Assembly (NCBI RefSeq): GCF_003056305.1
Contig: NZ_PYVX01000004.1
Span: 186,001-250,000, forward strand
Direction: 5' to 3'
Length of the DNA stretch: 64,000 nt
DNA from: Halomonas denitrificans
GTDB taxonomy: Bacteria > Pseudomonadota > Gammaproteobacteria > Pseudomonadales > Halomonadaceae
Part shown: piece by piece, positions 52,623 to 60,320 of the stretch
Layout of the letters: the number at the start of each line of letters is the position of its first letter
How positions within the stretch are numbered: the first letter of the stretch is position 1
Notes under the pieces: model-generated
The model's database searches: none
Told to the model about the DNA's origin: nothing
Seen by the model: only the letters and a program-made list of their open reading frames with translations
Program-made: the position numbers and the translations under genes

Positions 52623-53729
52623 ATGCCCCGTTTCCCCGACCACCTGACCGGCGACGGCCCGACCAACCCCTTCCCCGGCATCCGCGTGCTGGAGCGGCGC
52701 CTCGGCCGGGAGATCCCCCACCGCCTGGGCTCCAACGAGGGGCTGGACATGCCCCACCGGGCCCTGCGCGCCCACTTTGGCGACGCCATGGTCGAGCACG
52801 TCTACTGCTACGGCGACTCGGAGGCGCTGGGCGTGCGCCAGCGCCTCGCCGCGCAGCAGGAGCTGCCGGTGGAGGCGCTGCTGGTCGATGCCGGCGCCGA
52901 CAGCCTGATCGCCCTCGCCCTGCGCACCGTGGCCGAACCCGGCACCACGGTCATCGCCACCGCCGGCACCTACCCCACCTTCGGCTACTTCGCGAGGGGC
53001 CAGGGCTGCCGACTGGTCGAGGTCGCCTACGACGAATCGCCCGGGCGCCTGGCTCCGGACCTCGAGGCCCTGGTAAGCGCCGCCCGGGAGCACCGGGCGC
53101 GGCTGGTCTATCTGGCCAACCCCGACAACCCCAGCGGCCATCTCCACGACGACGCGGCCGTGCGCCGACTGCGCGAGGCGCTGCCCGACGACTGCTGGCT
53201 GCTGCTCGACGAGGCCTATCACGACTTCCGCGAGGACGCCGACAGCCCCTTTTCCCGCGAGGTGCTGCCCGGCGTGATCCGGCTGCGCACCCTCTCCAAG
53301 GCGCACGGCCTGGCGGGGCTGCGCATCGGCTATGCCATCGCCGAGCCCGAGACCCTGGCGATGATGATGAAGGTGCGCATCCACTACGCGGTCTCGACCC
53401 TGACCCTGGCCGCCGCCGAGGTGGTGCTCGACCACCCCGAGGAGACCCGCGCGCACATCGCCGCCGTCCGCGAGCGTCGGGCCCGCCTCGCCGAGCGGCT
53501 CAGCGATCTCGGGGCCCAGATCCTGCCCAGCGCCACCAACTTCATCGGCGTGCAGATGCCCAGCGCCGAGCTCGCCGAGCGGGTCAACCGGGAGCTGCTC
53601 GAGGCGGGACGGCTGATCGCCCGCCCCGCCCATCCGGGCCTCGGTCACGTGCTGCGCATCACCGCCGTGGAGGATGCCCTGGTGCCGGGCCGGCTGTCGA
53701 TACTCGAGGAGGCGCTGCGCCAGGCCTAG
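52623..53729 (+). CDS. HisC-like PLP aminotransferase (fold type I)
   Basis: A 368-residue PLP aminotransferase. Landmarks: RLGSNEGLDMPHRALRAHFG, YGDSEALGVRQRLA, VDAGADSLIALALRTVAEPG, YLANPDNPSGHL (cofactor Asn), LLDEAYHDF, TLSKAHGLAGLRIGYAIAEP (Schiff-base Lys) and the C-terminal Arg in VLRITAVED. It resembles histidinol-phosphate aminotransferase but sits apart from his genes and next to an AraC regulator, so a catabolic transaminase is more likely. ATG 52623 is chosen by homology; a GTG or ATG upstream would add low-complexity sequence. The divergent 239-base gap to araC holds their promoters. Confidence 0.85.
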   Translation: MPRFPDHLTGDGPTNPFPGIRVLERRLGREIPHRLGSNEGLDMPHRALRAHFGDAMVEHVYCYGDSEALGVRQRLAAQQELPVEALLVDAGADSLIALALRTVAEPGTTVIATAGTYPTFGYFARGQGCRLVEVAYDESPGRLAPDLEALVSAAREHRARLVYLANPDNPSGHLHDDAAVRRLREALPDDCWLLLDEAYHDFREDADSPFSREVLPGVIRLRTLSKAHGLAGLRIGYAIAEPETLAMMMKVRIHYAVSTLTLAAAEVVLDHPEETRAHIAAVRERRARLAERLSDLGAQILPSATNFIGVQMPSAELAERVNRELLEAGRLIARPAHPGLGHVLRITAVEDALVPGRLSILEEALRQA

Positions 53730-53823
53730 GCCCGGCGCGAAAGCGAGCGGGCCGTGGCGATCCCGTCACGGCCGGCCGCCCTCAACGCGCAATGCGCAGA
53801 CAGCGTCGGGCCATCCCGCCTGC

Positions 53824-54009
53824 TCACTGCGCGTTGTCGTTCTCGCCCTGATCGTCCTGGGCGCGGTGGCCCCGAGCGTCGCCACCATGAGCGCCGTCGA
53901 TCACGATCAACGGCTCGGTGCGGAGTTGCGCCGGCGTATAGCTGCAGCCCGTCACGGCGAGGAACAAGGCCAGCAGTACCATATACAACGCCATCCCAGG
54001 AGCCTTCAT
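53824..54009 (-). CDS. Small putative lipoprotein
   Basis: A 61-residue protein with a lipoprotein signal: MKAPGMALYMVLLALFLAVTGCS, with Cys at position 22 in a fair lipobox (AVTGC). The mature part is short and hydrophilic (YTPAQLRTEPLIVIDGAHGG and a His/Asp/Glu/Gln-rich tail). No family recognised. Its start overlaps the stop of a 24-codon frame upstream (ATGA). An outer-membrane or periplasmic anchor role is possible. Confidence 0.6.
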   Translation of the reverse strand: MKAPGMALYMVLLALFLAVTGCSYTPAQLRTEPLIVIDGAHGGDARGHRAQDDQGENDNAQ

Positions 54010-54080
54010 GACGCCCCCGTCTGGCACGAGCGGGTCGACCGGATCAGCAGCGTCGAGAACAGGATCATGCGAAAAGTCAT
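54006..54080 (-). CDS. Possible 24-codon leader frame upstream of the lipoprotein
   Basis: ATG 54080 follows GGGAGCCCCT and encodes 24 residues, MTFRMILFSTLLIRSTRSCQ and four more. The stop overlaps the lipoprotein ATG (ATGA), which would couple their translation. It is too short to judge by coding statistics and may be chance. Confidence 0.3.
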   Translation of the reverse strand: MTFRMILFSTLLIRSTRSCQTGAS

Positions 54081-54191
54081 AGGGGCTCCCGATAGAGGTG
54101 GATCCGCCGACATTCTAACCAACCGATGCCCATCCCCCCCAAGTGTCACGGCGGCGACAACGATGTCGACTACAACAGACGCCATTCGGCT

Positions 54192-54241
54192 GTTTACGTG
54201 ACACTCTGCAACACCTGTCACATGACACCTGTCACGTGACA
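54192..54241. promoter_or_regulatory. Palindromic upstream activator sites of the VOC gene
   Basis: A perfect 12-bp palindrome TGTCACGTGACA (54230-54241), a one-base variant TGTCACATGACA (54216-54227) and a partial copy GTTTACGTGACA (54192-54203). They lie 100-150 bases before the sigma-54 promoter at 54341, the usual position for activator (enhancer) binding. Confidence 0.75.
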
Positions 54242-54340
54242 ACTGCAGCGACATCGAGCCAGACGGCCTTCCCCGGCACACATGTCAATTCCTCCTTCAA
54301 AAACAGATCGTTGAACACACTTTCTGCGACCGATGGCGGC

Positions 54341-54356
54341 TGGCACGGGGCTTGCT
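54341..54356 (+). promoter_or_regulatory. Sigma-54 promoter of the VOC gene
   Basis: TGGCACG-GGGC-TTGCT matches the -24/-12 consensus TGGCACG-N4-TTGCW at every position. It lies 57 bases before the start of the VOC-family gene. Confidence 0.92.
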
Positions 54357-54412
54357 ATCTCCAGGGTGGTGATCCGGATCATCGCCAACACCACCAACAA
54401 AGGAGACTCACC

Positions 54413-55003
54413 ATGGCACCACTCGCCAAGCGGACCCTCGCAGCTCTGCTGCTGACGGCCACCACCCAGGCAGCCGTCGCCGAACTGCCCGGCATGCAAG
54501 GTCCCCAACACTTCGGCTTCACTGTCCCTGACCGCCAGGCCGCCGTGGACTTTTTCGTCGAGGTGATCGGCTGCGAGGCCTTTTTCACCATTGGGCCATT
54601 CGGCCCCTTCGAAGACGACTGGATGGAGGTAAACCTGAACGTTCACCCCGAGGCCACCATCCCCGCCGCCCACCTGGTGCGCTGCGGCGATGGAACAAAC
54701 CTCGAGATCTTCGAGTACACTGCGCCGGACCAGCGCACCGAGCAGCCTCGCAACAGTGACATTGGCGGACACCATATCGCCTTCTATGTCGACGATATGG
54801 ATCAGGCCGTGGGCTATTTGAAGGAGCAGGGCGTCAAGGTGCTCGGTGAACCCCACACCTTTGCCGAAGGCCCGATGGAAGGCCTGACCTGGGTCTATTT
54901 CATGGCCCCTTGGGGCATGCAGCTTGAGCTGGTCAGCGTGCCCTTTGGCAGCATGAGTTACGAAGAAGAGAATCCCGGTCGACTCTGGGATCCGCGACAC
55001 TGA
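54413..55003 (+). CDS. Secreted VOC (glyoxalase/bleomycin-resistance fold) protein
   Basis: A 196-residue protein. ATG 54413 has AAAGGAGACTCACC upstream. A signal peptide (MAPLAKRTLAALLLTATTQA, cleavage near AVAEL) precedes a VOC domain with paired beta-alpha-beta modules: HFGFTVPDRQAAVDFFVEVI, VRCGDGTNLEIFEYTAP, GHHIAFYVDDMDQAVGYLKE and VYFMAPWGMQLELVSVP. Metal ligands are likely His of QHFGF, Glu of NLEIFE, His of GHHIAF and Glu of QLELVS. Periplasmic VOC proteins are uncommon. Control by sigma-54 and possibly the AcoR-like activator links it to the acetoin-type operon. Its substrate is unknown. Confidence 0.85.
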   Translation: MAPLAKRTLAALLLTATTQAAVAELPGMQGPQHFGFTVPDRQAAVDFFVEVIGCEAFFTIGPFGPFEDDWMEVNLNVHPEATIPAAHLVRCGDGTNLEIFEYTAPDQRTEQPRNSDIGGHHIAFYVDDMDQAVGYLKEQGVKVLGEPHTFAEGPMEGLTWVYFMAPWGMQLELVSVPFGSMSYEEENPGRLWDPRH

Positions 55004-55023
55004 CGGACACCACTGCTCACCTG

Positions 55024-55043
55024 GCGGCACCAGTCGGTGCCGC
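55024..55043 (+). terminator. Hairpin after the VOC gene
   Basis: An 8-bp stem GCGGCACC / GGTGCCGC with loop AGTC, followed by TTCCACTTCT, 20 bases after the stop. The remaining 336 bases up to the convergent lipoate ligase gene show no gene or clear signal. Confidence 0.6.
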
Positions 55044-55379
55044 TTCCACTTCTGGTCGGCGAGTCACGCTGCTCGGGACGTTTCGACATCCAGCCGATGC
55101 CTTCGCCGGGAGTGATCTCTCGGCAGATAGCATCTCCATGGACGGCTGGAGATTCAGCCTCACCACCCTGGCATGGGGCCTCACATAGCCGCCTCATTCC
55201 TGACGATCGCTGTGGTCTACAAAGTCGCCTGTAGCCGCATGAGGTCACACGTCGAGGCGCGGGTATGTCGCACGTTCTTCCTGATATCTGGCGGTGACGG
55301 GGACTGAAGTCGTTGCCGCGGCCTGCATCGGCAGCTGGCTATAAGGAACGCATGCGATGGCCTCGCCGAAGCGGACCAT

Positions 55380-56126
55380 TCAACCGCATCCATGAGCAGC
55401 CTTGGGCAAGGCGTGCCCCGCCACCAGGCCTTCCAAGAGCCGCGGCATGGCGGCCTCGAGCGCCAGATCAGGGAGGACGTCGCGCAGGGCGACATGGCTC
55501 GCTGCTCGGAAGCGCTGGGGGTCGTCGATGGCCGCCTGGAAGGCGTTGACCACCGCTACCAAGGCCTCGGGAGTGTCGTCGACCTGCATGGCACCATGGA
55601 CCAGCAGCGCCATGTCGCCACAGCCCCGCACTCGCCGCCAGCGCTGGGCGGTGCCGACAAGCTTGCGTCCGCCGATGCGCACGTTGTAGCGCCCATCGCA
55701 GTAGGCACCGGGCGCCGGGCCGAGATCAGCGTCTGCCACGCCCAGAACACCGAGCCAATCGCACCAGGGATCGCCCAGGCGATGATAGCCCCACTCGAGG
55801 TGCGCCGCCGAGCTGCCTACCCGGCAACGTATCACCAGCGCCAGGTTGACCACCGCAGGACTCTGGGGCACCGGAGTGCCACCGGTGTTCCGGAACAGCA
55901 CCGGCCAACCCATCGAGGCCAGCTGTGCCCGAGCCTCGGGGAAGCGCGCCAGGCGCTCGTGACGTCGTGGCATCACTAGGCCCCGGTCTCGGGGCGACCA
56001 GGCCAACCAGCCAAGTGATATCTCCCCATGGCAGACCATATCGAGGAGGGCCTCCTCTGCGATGAGGCCCTCCTCCACCGTGGGGCGTTGCAGCGTCATG
56101 CTGGAGAGCTCTAGCGGAACGGCCAT
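55380..56126 (-). CDS. Lipoate-protein ligase-like protein
   Basis: A 248-residue protein of the biotin/lipoate ligase fold. It has LFRNTGGTPVPQSPAVVNLA (the RRxxGGGxVxH-like region in altered form), DGRYNVRIGGRKLVGTAQRW (the GDGxYN and KIAGTAQ motifs, with catalytic Lys in GGRKLVG) and a helical C-terminus. It would attach lipoic acid to the separate lipoyl protein of this operon. The GGTPVPQ form instead of GGGAVFH is unusual but seen in ligase paralogs of aco-type operons. It is 12 bases past the E2 gene and the last gene of the operon. Confidence 0.8.
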   Translation of the reverse strand: MAVPLELSSMTLQRPTVEEGLIAEEALLDMVCHGEISLGWLAWSPRDRGLVMPRRHERLARFPEARAQLASMGWPVLFRNTGGTPVPQSPAVVNLALVIRCRVGSSAAHLEWGYHRLGDPWCDWLGVLGVADADLGPAPGAYCDGRYNVRIGGRKLVGTAQRWRRVRGCGDMALLVHGAMQVDDTPEALVAVVNAFQAAIDDPQRFRAASHVALRDVLPDLALEAAMPRLLEGLVAGHALPKAAHGCG

Positions 56127-56138
56127 GTTTCCCCCGGG

Positions 56139-56909
56139 TCAGCAGCACAGTTCATGATCAAAGGCATCGGGCGCGAGGCTCTCGATGCGCTCGATCAGAC
56201 TATCGAGAAAGGCAGCCGCCGGGGCGCCATTGACCGCGCGATGATCGAAGGTCAGTGACAGGCCGATCACTTCGGCCGACCGAACGCCGCCCTCGGCGTC
56301 GGGCACCACCCGCGCCTCGATGCCACCGATGCCAAGAATCGCCACCTGGGGCAGGTTGAGGATCGGCGTGAAATGGTGCACCCGGGAGCGCCCCAAGTTG
56401 GAGATCGTGAAGGTGGCCCCGGTCAGCTCACGGACCGATAGTTTCCCGGCGCGGGCCTGCTCCACCAGGTCGCGTCGTGCACCGGGCAGTGCCCCCAGTT
56501 CGACCGATTGGGCATCGAACAACGCCGGGGCCACCAGCAGGTCGTCAGGCAGCGGCACGGCGATTCCCAGGTGCACCCCGGGGTGCTCGGTGATGCGGTT
56601 GTCCTCAAGGGTCGCGTTCAGCGCCGGGAACTCGGCAAGCGTCTGCACCACCAGGCGCAGCAGCAGGTCCTGTACTGAGGGCGGCGGCAGTCCGGCGCCC
56701 CGGCAATGGCGACGCAGGGCCTGAAGGGCACCAAGTTCGGCGCTGGCATGGTGGGTCAGCTGGGCCGACGCCTGCAGGCTCTCGCGCATCTTGGTGGCGA
56801 TCATGCCGCGCATGCCGCGCAGCGGAATCTCGCGGGGGGCACGACTGCCGCCCGCGGGCAAGTGAACCGCCCCCTCGGGGGCGGCGGTCTTGTGGGTGTC
56901 GAGTGGCAT
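56139..56909 (-). CDS. Dihydrolipoamide acyltransferase (E2) catalytic domain, stand-alone
   Basis: A 256-residue catalytic domain of a 2-oxo acid dehydrogenase-type E2. After a 25-residue leader it has IPLRGMRGMIATKMRESLQA, FTISNLGRSRVHHFTPILN and the active-site LTFDHRAVNGAPAAAFLD with catalytic His. There is no lipoyl or peripheral-subunit-binding domain; the lipoyl domain is the next gene. It would pass the acetyl group from acetoin cleavage to CoA. Split E2 chains are unusual. Confidence 0.88.
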   Translation of the reverse strand: MPLDTHKTAAPEGAVHLPAGGSRAPREIPLRGMRGMIATKMRESLQASAQLTHHASAELGALQALRRHCRGAGLPPPSVQDLLLRLVVQTLAEFPALNATLEDNRITEHPGVHLGIAVPLPDDLLVAPALFDAQSVELGALPGARRDLVEQARAGKLSVRELTGATFTISNLGRSRVHHFTPILNLPQVAILGIGGIEARVVPDAEGGVRSAEVIGLSLTFDHRAVNGAPAAAFLDSLIERIESLAPDAFDHELCC

Positions 56910-56920
56910 GGTGAATCTCC

Positions 56921-57157
56921 TCAGGCTTCCAGGCTGGCGATAGAGGTGCCCTTGGCGATCACCTCGTCTTCCTGCTTGGCGATGGTCAGCACTCCAGAGG
57001 CCGGGGCCTCGATCTCGTACTGGGCCTTCTCGACCATGACCTCGGCCACCAGGTCACCCTGGGCGACCTCGCTGCCATCGTCGACCAGCCAGGCGGTGAT
57101 CACGCCTTCACCGTCGCCTTCCCAGAGGTCCTCGGGTACGGTAATCGCAGTGTTCAT
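56921..57157 (-). CDS. Stand-alone lipoyl-domain protein
   Basis: A 78-residue biotinyl/lipoyl domain. The lysine to be lipoylated is Lys44 in AEVMVEKAQYEIEAPASG. The protein starts MNTAITVPEDLWEGDGEGVI and ends with the hammerhead's last strands (VIAKGTSIASLEA). It acts as the swinging arm between E1, E2 and E3. Located between E1 beta and the E2 catalytic gene, 11 bases from the latter. A ligase gene at the end of the operon fits. Confidence 0.92.
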   Translation of the reverse strand: MNTAITVPEDLWEGDGEGVITAWLVDDGSEVAQGDLVAEVMVEKAQYEIEAPASGVLTIAKQEDEVIAKGTSIASLEA

Positions 57158-57171
57158 GGGTCTCTCCTCGA

Positions 57172-58194
57172 TCAGTGGTTTCGCAGCATTTGATGGAAGG
57201 CGGCGACGATCTTGTCGGCATTGGGCAGGGCCCACTGCTCCATCGTCGGCGCGAAGGGGATCGGGATATCCGGGTAGGCAACCCGGGCCGGGGCGGCCTT
57301 GAGGCGATGGTCGTGTTCGACCACGCTGGCGATGATCTCGCCGCTGACGCCGAAGCTGTGGTAGTCCTCATCGACCACGATGAGACGCCCGGTCTTGGCC
57401 ACCGAGGCGCGCACCGTCTCGCGGTCCAGCGGCACAAGGCTTCTCAGGTCGACGACCTCGGCGTCGAAGCCCTCCGTCTCGAGAGCCCTGGCGGCGCGCA
57501 GGCAATGGTGGACGCCGGCGCCGAGGCTGACCAGGGTCAGGTCGCTGCCTTGCCTGACCACAGAGGCCTTGCCGATCTCGACGGTGTAGGGCTCCTCAGG
57601 CGTCGCCACGGTGGCGCCCTTCTCGGTGCCCAGCCAGCCCATGCCCTGCAGCGACTTGTGGTACATGAAGACCACCGGGTTGTCGTCACGGATCGCCGCG
57701 GTCATCAGACCCTTGGCGTCATAGGCGTTGCTCGGCACCACCACCTTCATGCCCGGCAAGTGGGCGAAGGTGCCGTAGAGGCACTGGGAGTGCTGGCCAC
57801 CATCGGAATAGCCACCGCCGGTGGAGGTCATCAGCACCATCGGCACCTTGACCTTGCCGCCGGAGAAGTAGGTGTTCTTGGCCATCATGTTGTAGATGGC
57901 GTCCATGCACACGCCGAAGAAGTCGACGAACATCAGCTCGACGATGGGGCGCATGCCATCGGAGGCGGCGCCCACGGCAGCGCCGATGAAGGCGGTCTCG
58001 GAGATCGGGGTATCGCGCACACGCTCGGATCCAAACTCCTCATGCAGGCCCCGAGTGTTACCGAAAACACCGCCGAGTGGGCCCACGTCCTCGCCCATTA
58101 CGAAGACCGATGGGTCCTGGCGCATTTCCTGGGCCGTGGCCTCGGCCATGGCCCGGGCGATGGTCAGCTTGCGAGAGCCGGTGGCAGTATTCAT
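57172..58194 (-). CDS. acoB: Acetoin/2-oxo acid dehydrogenase E1 beta subunit
   Basis: A 340-residue transketolase-like beta chain. Features: MGEDVGPLGGVFGNTRGLHE, RDTPISETAFIGAAVGAASD, GGGYSDGGQHSQCLYGTFAH, LPGMKVVVPSNAYDAKGLM and the C-terminal transketolase domain (VVDLRSLVPLDRETV). With E1 alpha it cleaves acetoin or decarboxylates a 2-oxo acid using ThDP. It overlaps the upstream alcohol dehydrogenase gene (ATGA). The acetoin assignment comes from the butanediol dehydrogenase neighbour and the AcoR-like regulator. Confidence 0.87.
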   Translation of the reverse strand: MNTATGSRKLTIARAMAEATAQEMRQDPSVFVMGEDVGPLGGVFGNTRGLHEEFGSERVRDTPISETAFIGAAVGAASDGMRPIVELMFVDFFGVCMDAIYNMMAKNTYFSGGKVKVPMVLMTSTGGGYSDGGQHSQCLYGTFAHLPGMKVVVPSNAYDAKGLMTAAIRDDNPVVFMYHKSLQGMGWLGTEKGATVATPEEPYTVEIGKASVVRQGSDLTLVSLGAGVHHCLRAARALETEGFDAEVVDLRSLVPLDRETVRASVAKTGRLIVVDEDYHSFGVSGEIIASVVEHDHRLKAAPARVAYPDIPIPFAPTMEQWALPNADKIVAAFHQMLRNH

Positions 58195-59279
58195 GACATG
58201 ACTCCTTCGCCCGGCCGCTGGCCGGGACGTACGATGATCTTGATGTGCGACTTGTCATTGAGCAGGGCCTCGAACCCCTGCTCGACCACCTCGTCCAGCA
58301 CAATACGTGCGGTGATCAGGTCATCGGCGCGAAAATAGCCCTGCTGCATCAGGGCCATCACGGCGGGATAGATATGCCGGTAGGCGATGATGCCCTTCAG
58401 GGTGCGCTCCTTGATCACCAGGTCGTTGGGTTGGAAGGCCGCCTCGGTTTCCCAGATGCTGACGATCACTGTCTCGCCGCCGGCATGGGTGGCGTTGATT
58501 GCCTGGTCCAGCACGGCGGAAATGCCGGTCACCTCGAAGGCGAAGTCGGCGCCACCCTGCGTCAAGGCATGCACCCGCTCTACCGCGTCCTGCTCTCGGG
58601 GGTCCACTACCTGGGCACCCAGCTCGCTCGCCTTACGCCGGCGCGAGTCCGAGGGCTCCACGGCCACGATCCTGGCAGCCCCGGCGGCCTTGAGCGCCTC
58701 GATGATCATCAAACCGATTGGGCCCGCACCGAATACCACGGCACTGTCACCGGCTTTCAGCGCGCTCTGACGCACTGCATGCAGGCCGACGGCAGCCGGC
58801 TCGATCAGTGCCCCCTGTTCATAGGAGAGGTCATCCGGCAGGGGGTGAACCATGTGCTCGCCGACGACCGTATATTCTGAGAATCCGCCGCCGCCGCCCG
58901 AGAGCCCATGGAAACCCAGCAACGGCGTCAGGTTGTAGCGCTCCATGAGATATTGGCCATCTCGATTGGGCGAAAGGATGGGCTCGATGGCGACTCGGTC
59001 TCCCGGCTTGACTCGGGTGACACACTTGCCCACTTCCACGACCTCACCGGCGAACTCGTGGCCCATGATGATGGGGGCCTGCTGCTGGCTAAGAGGATGC
59101 GGGGCATCGACCGGGATAAAGATGGGGCCGGCGCTGTACTCGTGAAGGTCGCTGCCGCAAATGCCGCAGGCCGCGATCTTCACCTTGACCTGGTGCGGCT
59201 CCTGGAGGGTCGGAACCTCGACCATTTCGACGCGGAGGTCCTTGGCGCGGTACCAGACTGCCGCTTGCATCATATTCAT
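58191..59279 (-). CDS. Zinc alcohol dehydrogenase, 2,3-butanediol dehydrogenase-like
   Basis: A 362-residue zinc-dependent MDR enzyme. The GroES-like domain has catalytic-Zn residues CGICGSDLHEY and GHEFAGEVVEVG; the Rossmann domain has VVFGAGPIGLMIIEALKAAG and an acidic residue in AVEPSDSRR for NAD. The sequence PIFIPVDAPHPLSQQQAPI before GHEF is typical of (R,R)-butanediol dehydrogenases. The structural-zinc Cys cluster is absent, as in that group. It would supply acetoin to the dehydrogenase complex. AGGAGAAAAGTC precedes ATG 59279. Inserted between E1 alpha and E1 beta. Confidence 0.88.
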   Translation of the reverse strand: MNMMQAAVWYRAKDLRVEMVEVPTLQEPHQVKVKIAACGICGSDLHEYSAGPIFIPVDAPHPLSQQQAPIIMGHEFAGEVVEVGKCVTRVKPGDRVAIEPILSPNRDGQYLMERYNLTPLLGFHGLSGGGGGFSEYTVVGEHMVHPLPDDLSYEQGALIEPAAVGLHAVRQSALKAGDSAVVFGAGPIGLMIIEALKAAGAARIVAVEPSDSRRRKASELGAQVVDPREQDAVERVHALTQGGADFAFEVTGISAVLDQAINATHAGGETVIVSIWETEAAFQPNDLVIKERTLKGIIAYRHIYPAVMALMQQGYFRADDLITARIVLDEVVEQGFEALLNDKSHIKIIVRPGQRPGEGVMS

Positions 59280-59319
59280 GACTTTTCTCCTGATTGTCGT
59301 TTTCGATTCATCGTGGCAA

Positions 59320-60306
59320 TCAGACAAAGACGGTCTCGAGGGCCGCCTCGGCGGGAAGAAAATCGCTCTCCCGAGCGAAGCGGATGGCCGCCTCGACACG
59401 TTCGTGCGCTTCGTCGACCAGGCGGCTGTCGGCGGCCTCGTCAAGCACACCGTCTTCCAGAAGCATCCTGCGGTACCGTGGGATGGGATCATGACTCTGA
59501 AGCCCGGCCTTCTCCCCTTTGGGCCGATAGTCCTCACTGTCCCCCATGAAGTGACCGGCCAGCCGTGAGGTCTCGATCTCGATCAGGGTCGGTCCTTGGC
59601 CGTCACGGGCCCGGGCAATGGCCTCGCCGGCAGCGGCGAACACGCCTTCGACGTCGTTATCGGCGACATGCATCCCGGGCATGTTGTAGCCGCTGGCGCG
59701 CAGGTCGTTGCGCGGCACCGCGGTGGAGGCCTGCTTGGCCACCGAGATGCCCCAGGCGTTGTCCTCGATCACAAACACCACGGGCAGCTGCCAGACCGCC
59801 GCCAGGTTCAGGGCCTCGTGGAAAGCGCCCTGGTTGGCTGCCCCCTCGCCCAGAAAGGCCACCGCCACGCCGGGCTTGCCCTGCAGCTTCCGGGACAGGG
59901 CGGCGCCGGCCGCCGGCCCCAGGCTCTCGCCGATGATTCCCGAGCAGGAAAAGTTCACGTCGGCATCGAAGATGTGCATGTGGCCACCACGGCCACCGGA
60001 GAGACCGCCGGCCTTGCCGAAGATTTCGGCGACCATGGCATTGAGGTCGACGCCCTTGGCCACGGCGATATGGTGCGGCCGGTGGGTGGCGATGACGACG
60101 TCCTCGGCGTCGAGGTGGGCGCAGACCCCCACCGCACAGGGTTCCTGGCCGTTGGAGAGGTGCATCTCGCCAGGAATCGGCCCCTTGGCCATGTTGAAGA
60201 CCGGCGTCTTGCCTTCCATGTAGATCGTCTCGATGCATTCCTCGAGATAACGGCTGGTCACCATCTGACGGTACATCCAGAGCCGCTGGTCGTTGGTCGG
60301 TTGCAT
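59320..60306 (-). CDS. acoA: Acetoin/2-oxo acid dehydrogenase E1 alpha subunit
   Basis: A 328-residue ThDP-binding alpha chain. Features: RYLEECIETIYMEGKTPVFN, GPIPGEMHLSNGQEPCAVGV, STHRP-like ATHRPHHIAVAKGVD, GGRGGHMHIFDADVNFSCSG and the ThDP motif FLGEGAANQGAFHEALNLAA with VIEDNAWGISV. The length and the GEGAANQG motif fit AcoA-type alpha chains. Fourteen bases separate it from the GMC gene, which lies upstream in the same operon. Confidence 0.88.
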   Translation of the reverse strand: MQPTNDQRLWMYRQMVTSRYLEECIETIYMEGKTPVFNMAKGPIPGEMHLSNGQEPCAVGVCAHLDAEDVVIATHRPHHIAVAKGVDLNAMVAEIFGKAGGLSGGRGGHMHIFDADVNFSCSGIIGESLGPAAGAALSRKLQGKPGVAVAFLGEGAANQGAFHEALNLAAVWQLPVVFVIEDNAWGISVAKQASTAVPRNDLRASGYNMPGMHVADNDVEGVFAAAGEAIARARDGQGPTLIEIETSRLAGHFMGDSEDYRPKGEKAGLQSHDPIPRYRRMLLEDGVLDEAADSRLVDEAHERVEAAIRFARESDFLPAEAALETVFV

Positions 60307-60320
60307 GGGAAATCCTCCGC

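Noticed and set aside
55044-55379. Short frames in the gap after the VOC gene
   Set aside because: Frames at 55037-55234 (+) and 55217-55495 (-) have no ribosome-binding site, no family features and no coding bias; nothing else is visible in the gap.
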